Made by a program: the position numbers and the translations under genes. A stretch of DNA of 64,000 bases, taken from positions 26,040,620 through 26,104,619 of the forward strand of contig CM072885.1 of the NCBI GenBank assembly GCA_037013685.1, read 5' to 3'. This stretch comes from Acridotheres tristis (taxonomy: Eukaryota > Chordata > Aves > Passeriformes > Sturnidae). The notes under the pieces are model-generated. The model worked only from the letters and a program-made list of their open reading frames with translations. It had not been told where the DNA came from and ran no database searches. Positions within the stretch are counted from its first letter, which is position 1. Every line of letters begins with the position of its first letter. This document shows, in pieces, positions 47,721 to 59,400 of this stretch.

Positions 47721-50700
47721 GCATCCAGTTCCACAGTTTTGACCATTTAAGTAAGATGAATAGAATAGGGTTGGTTTCCGAAATGCACTGTGAATGGATT
47801 ACTATTTTAGCCCTGAAAATACACATTTCTTCCAGCAGTATAAAAGTGAGGGGAGTGTTTATGCCACCAGTACAGGAAACATACATCTCTTTTCTCCAGT
47901 GACTAAAGCAGACTAATGAGAGCTATCAAACTTGCTAATGACTAAAGGAAAACCTTTCAGTGCCTCACACTGGTAAAATCTAAGTGTTTTCTGTAGCTTT
48001 AGGTCTGATTGACACCAGTGTGAAAGAGAGACAAATAGCAGGTAGTGTACCACAGTAGTCCATGTGCTCTTTATGGCAGCAAGTGAATATGGAGAGGCAA
48101 GCACTACAACCCCAAGAGGAAACTACATGAACCACCAAAGGCATACCCAGTTACCTTGAGCCTAATCTAGTAGACGTATTCAAATTAACGATATTTAAAA
48201 CCACTGCTGTTCCAGATAGGAGGAGTATGAACTCTATAAAGAAGGAAAAGTGGGCAACATGGCAGAGCTGAGCCACTGGTCCAGAGGACCAGTGCTATGA
48301 GGGCAGGTCGAGAAATTGCTCACACAGGCAGATCCCAATGAGTCACTGGCTTCTGATTTCCAAATGCCTCCTGGGCAATGCATAATTTCAATGTGTTTGT
48401 CCTTATATACAGATAAATCCGAGCTCTATTGCACTCAGTCAAGCTGCTTGTCCATATCAAGATCTGTGGGCTGGGCAGTAAGCTGTTGGAGGTCTGTTAA
48501 AGAGTAAGCCTGGGATTGTTCTCAGGTCGGTACTTAAGAGATGCCTTTGAATCACCTTGGGCAGCCACTATTTTTAAAAGACAGACATTAGCTAAGAATA
48601 TTTATATTTTGAGAGAAACCAGATAACCTGGGGCAAAATGCTCACCTTCAGCTCACGAAGAGTTTTCATGCATGATTGTATTACAGCTTCGAAAATTCAT
48701 GGCAAAGGCTCCAGGTTTGTTTGAAGACATGCATGAAGAATTATATGGTGAAACGTTTCATTCTGGCTGTGAAAAAAGTTAATTCAAAACAACTAAAACA
48801 TCAGCCATAAAGATGTAGAACATTTTTCAGGAAGCCCTGTCCACCTTGAACTAATGTTTTCTTAAAAAACAGCCTGCCTGTAATAATCACTGTTATTGAA
48901 AAGACATCCCAAGGTTGCTGTATGGAAATATGTTAAATACGTTCTGAAATCCAATCTAATATAATTTTAACATTAGACCTCATTCATAATCCTGTATTAA
49001 AAGTCTATGCAATTTTCATGAAATATGTCTGTCTGTGTAATCATGAATGCTGAATATTGTCATGGCTTTCCAGGAATTTTCAGCTTCAATGCAGAAGAAA
49101 GAAAACTCTTCCAACTGGACTTCTACACCACTGAGAAGAAATAACAATAACAGCTCTAAATGTAAAATAAACATTTCTGGAAAAATACTATCTTTTCAAA
49201 GAGGCTGTAGTCTGAATTTCAAGCTACTAGTAATATGACACAGAGGCTTTGAATGTGCCTGTGGTTATAGCTCCTTGCTTTGTGTGGCACTGGGGACAAA
49301 CAGTCCCAGTAGAAAGTAAAATTTGTTTTTTCATGCCTAGATTTAGAAAGTGATCCTTCTGATGGAGTTGTCTTAAACGCCATGAATATTCCTGCTTTGA
49401 ATCGCCAGTTTACACCTAGATGCAGCTGTTACTGTGATCAAGTATTGCCAATTCTTTCTAATTGCACAGCACCTCAAATGCATAGGTGGAAAAGTAAGGG
49501 AAATGTTCAGCATCGCCACATGTCTGACGTGAGTACACTAGCTGCTTCTCAGGAATTTCTCTGTGTTTATAATTTTATAAAAGAATCAAAGCTTATAAAG
49601 TAGCACTTGGATATACAAAAGGGGGGTGAGGAGTGGGAAAATTCTTCTCTCTCTAATGTTCCTACTCACTGATGGCTCTTTGATATTTTTCCTTTTTATG
49701 AGCAACCTTTTTTATTAGTGGAATATTTCTGTTTCCGTGGCATAACTTTAAAATGATAGGAAAAATTATACAACTGGGATCTCAATTATTCAGCACAGCC
49801 ATTTTAATCCTTCCTGTTATTTGATCCAGTACAAGGTAATATCTATCTTATTTCCAACTAGAATACAATTCCCACTATATTCATCATCTATTGATGTCTG
49901 CTTTTCCATTTGCCAGAGACATGAAACTCTGTGATTCAAAGAGTGCCATTCAGCCTACCCTACCAGTGGACAATTATGTAGTGTCAGCAAGGCTGCCTGT
50001 AGGTTTGATGCCTGCAGTCTACGGCAGCTAGGAGCTGCTGTGTGCTTTCTTTCCTGCAAAATTTCTCGCTAGCTGACAATGTATTGTAGAAATGGTTCCT
50101 CCATGCTTCTGCAGCCCAATGCCATTTGTATGATCACATTTGTTTGAGACTCTTCAGCTGCATGTGGCAAAAAGATCACTTCTCATGCCTGAGGGCCATA
50201 TCCTGCAAACCCCTTCATAGTGCTTTATGGTGTGTGACCCTACACTTTGCTCTTCCTGCGGTCTTGGGAAAAATTCTGCTATTGACTTCAGCAAATTCTT
50301 CAGAAGTGTGTCCCTCAGACTTAGTGGGTGTGTATCCAGCTTTAATTGGCTAGGAATTATGGAAAAGGCTTTTGCCCAAAGAGGCCTTTTTGATAACCAC
50401 CTCGATGCACTTAAGAGATTTCATGCAAACTGTCAGTCTCTCAGATTTTGAGGTCCCTTTGAAAATAGGTTTATCGTTAGTCTTTTGGCGGCTATATTAA
50501 TGCTTTTTCTATAGCATTAAGTATGCTATAGAAAATGATGAGAGAAGACAAAGACTGAAGCTCAGCTGCAGAAGCCCTTTAGACCTGTTGGAATGGTGGC
50601 AAACAGTGACCCTGTGAGGGACCATGTCTAAACTAAGAAGTCACACAAATGCCCACTTCTCGTATACAGCAGGCTTCATTCTCACACTTTCGGATGAAGA

Positions 50701-51876
50701 GGCTGCTTCCCACTTATGCAGCTGTCAGAGTAAGATTTTAACTATTTCTGTCTCATACCTTGCTTCTTTGTCTGTGTCTAAAGTTTCCTGGCAGATGACC
50801 AGAATACCATAAGATTATGTTGAGAAGATGGATAGAGAACTCTGTTTCTTGTAGCAGAAGAACTAGAGGGATCCAGTGAAATTTCCAGGCAGGAGGGTTT
50901 AGTGGGATTAACAGACAGTTAACAGTTCTGTGCAACACTGAGTAACTCTGTCAGATTCAGTACCGCAGAATGGTATGGGATGCTGGTAAACTCTGTGCAA
51001 GCCTTGCTTTGAACTGACTTTTTTTTCAATTAATCTTTTTATTACAGGTGATAGATAGCTGAACTAATCCAAATGCATGGTGTTTGGCAAAATTATGGAA
51101 GAGCATGGCCTCACAGGTGTGAATGTTTGTAATGATTTTCCATAGGCCTCTTTAAAAACTGCCCCCTTGCTAATCTCAATAGACAGCAAGCTCTAAGATC
51201 CATGCTAACCGTAAAAATTTTAATATCCTTGAAAACACCTCCTTGTAGGAGCTTTTGCAAGCACATCAAAAGGCAGATCTATATATTTTCACATAATTAT
51301 TTTACAAGTGAAAATACTCTTTTTTACTCTAATGATAGGGAAAAGGGTCTTAGTAGCTATAACATTACATAGCATTGATGTCCACGTTTATACAGAGAAC
51401 AGCTGAGATCTAACTTATGGTTGTACTGACCAGGAACAAACAATTTCCCTATGATGATGCAGCCAGACCATGTGCAGCCTCTAAAGCTGCAGAAAGCAGC
51501 CACATAATTTTAAAGCTGAATTAATACATCCCTTAAACGTGCACATCCTCCAGAAACCTCTGCCCAACAGAAGGCAAAAGCAGCAAGTTGCCATGTGCTG
51601 CTCCTTCTGCAGGATGAGTAATCCCTGCTGCTCACAGCATCCATTGGAAAGGCTGTCCTGGAACAGATGTCCCAGGAAAGGGTGCTGAGGATCAGTATTT
51701 TTACCAGGGTGTTCATCATTTCACTTTTTGCAGGGAGCTGGGAGGCTGTCCCATAGGTAAGTATTTCTTTGTGAGGACCAAAGGAAGGAGATTCCTTGGT
51801 CTAGACAGAGAACAAGGGTGACCATCAGTGGGGAGAGACAGTGATCTCTTGTAGCATTTGATAGGCTTAATTCGTG
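47721..51876. other. Non-coding sequence between solo LTRs
   Basis: Only short frames are visible. No exon, RNA gene or recognisable repeat could be supported. Confidence 0.6.
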
Positions 51877-51881
51877 GGTCT

Positions 51882-52467
51882 TGTTAAGAACAAGCTCCTG
51901 TTTGTTCTGTTAAGGTTCTGTGAACTGTGGAAAACACCCTGTTTTTATGTTAATTGTTGCTGTTGTTCTGTTCTGATCCCCACTCCCTGGAATTGTCTTG
52001 CCATTGTGCCCTTTCCCTCCCCGTCAGTAACGCCTTTGCTGCTCCCAAAATTATGCCTAGCAAATGAGAAGACCGCAAATACTTATTGGACACAACTCAG
52101 TAATAAAAAAAAACCCTAAAAACAACGAGCCAATATAACATCGAAAACCAAAAATGGTACTCCCAAGTAAGAAAAACAGTGAAGAAGATGAAATCGCCAA
52201 CCAGGACCCTCCTGCCTTGCCACCATGACTTGAACAGCACCCGATCGACATGACACCCCTGGACTATGAGCCAACCAGTATCTTCTGCGGGACTCCTGTG
52301 AGAACAGAAGACCCAGCTCTGCTGCACAGCAAAGCTGAATTCCTCCTCCTCTGGATTGTCCATTGGGAGCAGCGACGATGCGTGTGACCTGTTGGGCTCC
52401 CACCCAGAGCTGATTTCTCAATAAAGGCATTAAACGGGAGCTGGTCTCCTTGCCATTATTCGTTTCA
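51882..52467 (+). mobile_element. Solo LTR of a second family (586 bp)
   Basis: It begins TGTTAAGAACAAG and ends CGTTTCA, with the 5-bp duplication GGTCT at 51877-51881 and 52468-52472. AATAAA at 52420-52425 lies 42 bp before the end, which sets the orientation to plus. It has no internal genes and shows no clear likeness to the other LTRs in the window. Confidence 0.82.
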
Positions 52468-52472
52468 GGTCT

Positions 52473-52844
52473 GAACCTCATTCTAGGATTTCACACTTCC
52501 ATGTGTTGCAGTGCATTGAGAAGCAGAAGAACTTCAAAACATGTTCTAAATGATTTCATTCAAAACATTAGCAAATACAGATGTTCTTGGGCATTGAACT
52601 GAATCTGTAAGAATGGGGGAAGAACACAGATAGAAAGGAGAAAAAAAAAACTCAACAGAGAACAGATAGACTCGTTTAATTTATGTAGGAGGAAACTAAG
52701 CCACAAAAGCAGTTATGAGTGATCTGAGGTCAGTCAGAGAGAGGGGAACCTTTAACCCACCATCCTTGCTTTAGTCCTCAGGCAAGCATGGCCACACAGG
52801 AGACTCTTGGCTCCTTGCTCTGGATGCTGTCCTTGCACGCCTGC
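52473..52844. other. Non-coding spacer between two solo LTRs
   Basis: About 370 bp of AT-rich sequence with nothing recognisable. Confidence 0.6.
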
Positions 52845-52849
52845 TACTT

Positions 52850-53466
52850 TGTCCTGGGGTACAATGTAAAAATGTGTATTCTATCACCATCTGTTGAAAT
52901 GTGGGAGGGGTGGTGATCCTTATCTCTGTGGGAGATATCCTCTGCTGATGTGCCATCTGATAAAATCAGGGGGATGATCATCGTTATCTTTTCACAACCC
53001 ATCCTTCCTCCAGAAGATATATTCTGTTAATGGGCCATTAAGTCCTATTGTGTGACTGATAAGATTACATCATCCCATTGGGAGATGCCCCAGCCAGGGG
53101 GAGGAGCCACGCCTTTCCTACCTAGATAAAAAACTGGGGTTTGGAATGCGAAGGCAGCCCTTTCCACTGGGTCCCAGAGGAAAGTCGGACTTTTTCCACA
53201 TCATCGCTGGATCTTCAGAGGAAAACTGCACCTTCTATAGGAGCACTGCTTCAACTGAACCACATCTGTCATCCAGGAGGACAGCAGCCACCATTTAATC
53301 GGACTGCTACCAACACCCTGACTGACAGGGTGTCAGGTTGTATTCTGACTCTGTCGGTGGTTTTTCTTTTGTATTATTGCATGTATTTTACTTTTTCTTT
53401 TTTTTCCTATTAAATTGTATTACTGATTTGGAGTCTCTCACTGGTTTTGCTTTCAAACCAATACAT
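52850..53466 (+). mobile_element. Solo LTR, same family as 47098-47715, opposite orientation (617 bp)
   Basis: It starts TGTCCTGGGG and ends CCAATACA, flanked by the 5-bp duplication TACTT (52845-52849 and 53467-53471). AGATAAAAAA near 53122 may serve as a TATA box and ATTAAA at 53410-53415 as a polyadenylation signal. An 8-bp perfect stem with a 5-base loop is at 53313-53333 and is conserved in the other copy. A frame of about 90 codons seen in both copies is part of the LTR, not a recognised protein. Confidence 0.92.
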
Positions 53467-53471
53467 ACTTG

Positions 53472-56400
53472 AAGCTGAGCAAGCAGATGCTACCTGGGCT
53501 TAGAAGAAGAAAGAGGAAGAAGATTGCAGGTGGAGGGTGAGTGTCACAGGTGAAAGATGGTGGGTGGTGGGGTGGCTTTGGGTTTTGAAGATAAATACAT
53601 CTATGTCAGGTATCAGAAGTTACCAGAGGGTAAGTATTCCAGAGGGGACCATCAAAATGCTGCCATCATGGCCTGTGACAGCAGTAAGAGTTTTAGTTCT
53701 CACCCAATGGCCCCAGGGACTCATTCAAAGGGTTGTAATGGAGCAATATCTTGACTATCCATGGAAGCCCAAGACCTTCTGCCTCCCTGTTTTTGGCCTT
53801 TTTCCTGCCAGGTATATGTCCCTCTGCCTGTCCACTGCATTTGTGCTCAGACATTGGCTGATCCAGGGTAACCACGCTGCAGAGTATATGTGCGCTATGT
53901 GCTCACTTTCATCACATGGATATGCGTCAATGTGTCACTTTAAAGTAGTTCAAGTAAGAGATGTGGGAGAACAGATGAGGAGAAGAGAGGCAGGAAACAT
54001 GTCTTAAATCCACAGTGAGAGGGACTCTGAAGTAAGAGAACTAAAAACACATAAAAATCTGGAAAACACATAAAAATCTGCTGTAGAAAGGGCACTGTCA
54101 ATGCATCCTGTCAGTGCAGTTTGGTTTTTATTCCTAGTGTGAAATATGATATAAGAAAGTTCACCTTTACTAGATGATCTATGGAAGCCCGTACTTCACA
54201 TGAGATTTATATTTCATGTGAATAGGCCTGGTGTTTCCAGACACTGGTAGATATCAGTCGCTGTCCTCTAAAACAAGGCCAGCAGCACCTGTGGTCTCCC
54301 AGAGACTGTCTCTTCCAAGCACTGCTCCTCACACAAGGGCGACTTCATTATTTCTGCTTTGTGTTTAAGTAGAGCTGAACTGAGGAATATAGAGTTGAAT
54401 AAAAATAATGGAGAAAGATCAGACTGAAATTATTTCCCTCCCCGCAAAAAATCCCACTTGTGCAATCATCAGATATGTGAGCTTTGTGCTTTCTCATATT
54501 GCTATTGTAAAAAGATGAAAAGAAAATTTGAACCCACTCAAGTATTACAGAGGGTCTCAAATACTACAAAGAGTATATGTCCCACTATAGGAATTTGAAA
54601 TTCCCTCAGCACCCGGAATATTAAGCAATCAGAAGCCTGTTCTTTTAGATCAAGATTTGTGAGAAAGAAACATCGTGGCTTGCCTAAAAATGACTGATGA
54701 AAAGAAAAATTGCCAGTGCAGCAAGTACCAGCCTCTCTGGCAGCCAACTCTTCTCACTCAGCCATCCCCAGGACCTTCACAGGACATAACATGATCAACC
54801 TAGGCAAAAGGCCTCCAGGCTCTGTGTGAAAGACTCAGTGATGCTAATGAACAATGAGGAGAAGAATTTACACTGTGCAACCCACTTTAGGTATGATGAA
54901 AAATAATTTCTTTTCAGAAGTATATGAACTGGGACATCCCAGACTGAGAGAGGGACCTCCTTCCTCACTTCTTTCCTTTGCCACTCTCTCTACCTCCTTT
55001 TCTTATTCCTTGGCCACACTGCACAGTAGCAAGGACACATTCCAGTAATATTGCTGGCATCTGATTGTGAAGGGTCAATTGCATGGCAATCCTCTATCTT
55101 CAAGGTACTCCTACTGACTGAAGGGCTATGCCACGGGGATGTAAATAAGGAAGAGAACATTGCACTTGGGCTTCCCTGTGGGGACCCATCAGCCAGACAA
55201 GTGCATTGCTCCCTTCCCTCAGGCACCCATCTTACTTTGATCTTTTCCTTCCAGCGCAGCTTGAGAGCTATTGCTGCTGAGACTGTATTTTCATTTCTTC
55301 TGTTTCATTGCTACTCTGTGCTTAACATATTAGTGATGTAAAGTAGAGAGGAAGGAAATAGAGGGGAAGCACAAGGAGCAAAGTAAACATCTTCAGGGAG
55401 GTAAAGACTGCACAAAGAAACACTCACCCTTATTAGCCAGGGGTTTAACATGCTTCAGCTTTGCATGACAGTCCTGTGTGCAGGGTTGCCCTTCCAGCAG
55501 CCAAGGAGATTGCAGAGCCCTGTGAGTTAGGGTCCCACACGCTCGTCTTTTATCATGCCAGGCCATGTGGGACCTGCTTTCAGCTGTGAGGCATTTGAAA
55601 AGTACAGGCACTTTCCAGATGAGCAGACTGCTTGTACTGGGACTTCGACTGTCTTTTCCCCAGTGGTGGGATTTTTGGAGGAGCAGTTTTCCACATGCTA
55701 TGGCTCAGATCCCACCAGTAGATAAGACTACTTTGGCTTCTGAGTACAGAGGTGATGGCCATCCCATAAAATCCTAAGGTACTGTGAAAGCAGGCAGGGC
55801 ATAACAGACCTCGCTGTTATTTGCCAGACTCCCAAAGTCACAGTATGTGTGCGTGCAGAAGGACCCACAGAGTCTCTAGCCTCTGTTGTGATGAAGGGCA
55901 AAATCGAGCTGAAGTTTCCTTTGGGGGAGGGAGCAACCCTATGAGCCCCCAGCCTGGCTGAGATGGGGCAAGCACCTCGGAGGGATGCATGGCACAACCC
56001 CACACAGCCCTCACACACTGCTTGTCCAGGGGGATCTGTGCTCCTCTATAGAGCAGATGCATGACAACTGATGGAGAACAGTGATGTAATTTGTTTGCCT
56101 GTTAATCAGGAATGTGGGTAACTTCAGTGACCATCAGCAGAATAGCCAGCTACAGCATGGGTCACTGTTATGGAACTGTATGTCTGTGGCTTTACCCAGG
56201 TTCGTTCTTCATTTCCTTCTTGTTACTGTACAGCCAGTCTGGGTGGGGACTTAAAGCGACTTACTTCTTTGCCAAAACTAGAACCGTCTTCAAGTGCTGC
56301 TCTGAGCCCTCCTGCCTGCTGCCAGTGCCTGGGTAGTGCTGTGATGTTGAGAGAGCCCTATTTTTGCTTCATCACAGCTGGAGGCCCCACTAGCAGCATC

Positions 56401-59400
56401 AACACTCCTAAAATATTATAGCCTGGAGCTGAAGGCATAGGCCATCACTGGCTTATTTTACAGTTCCTTCAATTTTTTCCTTTTGCAATGGCTACAGAGG
56501 TGTGTGTCTGCTTCAGTATTTTCTGAACTAGCTGTGTTTCATCCATGGGAGAGAAGCAGATCTCGCATGCAGACAGCCTCTTCCCAGCATCTTAAGAGCT
56601 GTTCAGCCCAGATTTCACCCTGATTTTATTCCTTCAGCTTTGATGATGTGACTGTCGAGTAGCAGTGTGTTGTGGCACACCTGTGCTTTGGAGAGGAGCA
56701 CCCCCTGAATCCAGTGTAGGGAGGTTATGGGGGCTGCAATGGGCATGAGCAGCAACACCGGTGACTTGACATGGGCTGGCCTCTGGCTGGTGCAACCTGG
56801 TCCAGCTGGCTATGATCTAGGAGGGTAGAAATTAGCACTGTACCCTGGGGTGCAACCTGGCTGTGGGGCTGTAGATGGGAAGGCACAATGCAAGAAGCTG
56901 GGGTGGAAAGCACAGCCCTGTGGATGCACATGGCTGAAAGATGAACGTTTCTGCCTGGTGAAACAGCTGTGGGAATCACATATGGAAATAGGGGGTGGTC
57001 TGGTGCAGGAACAACAGTACAGAGCCTTTGAGGACACAGTGACAGTGGCCAGCCCAGGGCACCCAGCTAGCCATGGCATGTTCCTCATGTTGCCACTGGC
57101 CAAGTGACACAAACCATATAAGAAAAAATTTTTTTGGAAACAAGTACAGAAATAAGTGTCTCCACCACTGGCCCAATCGAGCTATCCCTGGGCACCATGC
57201 AGCTTATTGGTTAAAATGTGCACTAAACAGAATATAAAATTGTCCTTACATATACTTGCCCCGTCTGTGGCTCTGGTGCAAGAGGGGCTGTGGGAAGAAC
57301 GGGAGGGGTTAAGCCGTGAAGCTTCAAACACACTGCATGCCCAAAAACGGACAGGAGGAGTGAGGGGGACCTGGAGCAGCTGCAACTGAGGATCCTGCAA
57401 GGGTCTCGTGGGACCAGGGGATGTTTGCTGACTGCAGACCCCAGCCCCTTGGCACACAGCCCAGTCCCAAGACATATAAACCAAAGAAGCATAAACAGAT
57501 GATCACATGAAAAATGTATCATGATTAGCCAGATAGATCCCAAATGTTTCTTCTATAAACTGCAGCAGGCAGCACAAGTGTTCACTGCAGCTGTAGTTTC
57601 TCATCTTATTTGTGTAACTGTGCCATTAAGCTTAGACATGGGCAAAATAATCTTTCATTGATTCTAACTTAAGAAGCTGCTTTAAAGATATATCAATGTT
57701 TGATTCAACCCTTTTGCAATTGGTATTATATTGTAAACTGCTTCTCGCTTAATAGAAAATCTTTGTTCATTTTTTCTCCTGGGTTATTTCCTTTTCTCTC
57801 TGAAGCCAGTAAAGTGGTTTGTTTTGTGAATGAAAGCTGGATGCCTTTAGCAGGATGGCATTAACACTGACCTTTGCTCATGCATTGAATTCCTGCCCAG
57901 TGGGAGGTGAGTTGGAGTAAAGGGTTAGTTCATTGATGGTCAGAACTTGCTGAGAGCAGGACATTAAACTGCCTGGAAAGGGAACTGCTTAGAGGGCTTT
58001 TCCCTTTCTTGGATTAGCCCAATGAAGGCATCCTTCTCTCCCTTTAGTTTTAACCATCTGCTGGAAAGATGGTTCTGTTTCATCTCAGTTTGTAGAGATT
58101 ATTTTTGTATATATAAAATGGCAGTAAATTGGGGTGTGGGGTGTGGAGGGAGTGTACACTTTAATTTTTCCTGTTGCTACTTCCTGTATCAGAGAAGGCT
58201 ATCTGAATTTCACAGCATGAAATATTTAGCAAAGACAATGCAAAGAAATCAAAACCAAACTCCTTCAGGCGTTTCCCAAGAAATGTAGCATGTTTTATGC
58301 CCCTTGGATCCTAAAATCCATCATATAAAAAGGGTAAGCAGGAAAAGAAAAATTTTGTGAAGCTGATTGCCAACAGCATCTTCTTACAACTAGTGTATGA
58401 GAATTGTTCTGGGGAAGACTGGTCTATAATTTATAATGAAAAAGTATTGTGTAAAAATAACAACTTTTCATTTGATAGTTTTATCTGATGACTATGGGGA
58501 TAGAACCTGTGCTCTGCTTTTTTTTTAAGAGCTGGAGAAGACACAGAGTGCAAGTCAAAACCCAGAAGGTTCAGAAAGCATAACTAAGTTTTTCTTTCCT
58601 TTTTGTCTTCTTTGTCCTTCAGAGGCAAGGGAACATTTGGAGAATCAACTGCATCTGTGCTCCTTTTTACACAGTCAGCAGATTAATTAACTAATCCTTC
58701 TTCTCTTCCCTGTCACTTTGACTACCAAGTTGCTTCAGGTGTAGATGGAGGAGTGACTGTCCTGAAAGAAGAGTGCATAGACCAAGTCAAAGTGTGACCG
58801 TAGTAATTAGAAACAGACCATCTTATTTTAGCTCTCCCACCATGTCAATCAACAAGAAATCCATTAAAGTCAGAGGAATTGCACTGGCACAAGGTTGCTT
58901 TCATTGAGGTTAGGGTCTAATTTTGGTGTCTGTTTTATTTGTAAATTGAGCAGATAGAAGCCACTGGGATTAGAAGTCAGAAATTTTCGTTTCCAGTTGT
59001 TTTTTTGAATAAAACCATACTTTGTTATCCTTGCAGAGTCTACAAGGAGTAGTTTGAACTACTCTCACCAGCTAAGACAACACTTTTTCTCTATAAGGTG
59101 AGCACTTTGAATAAAGCTTTATCGATGTAGCTGTTTCTTTTTCTTTTAATTCACCTCCTGACCTTTAAAAATTACTTCACTCAACAAAGGACAATAGGGC
59201 CAATCCAACTCCCATTAAAGTCAGCAGGAGTCTTTTCATTAACTTCAGCTGAAGTTGGGCTGGGCCCAATAAGACTAACTTTAAGAGTAAAAAATAGCAA
59301 CTCATATAGAGCTTTATCTTGCCCCCTGTGGCTTGATAACTGACCTCCCATCATGTTCACTGGGACAGGATCAGGCTTATAAAGCCAAGTAAAACTATTA

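Noticed and set aside
53141..53413. A roughly 90-residue frame shared with 47137-47424
   Set aside because: It is shared only because the two solo LTRs are copies of each other. It is not a known protein.
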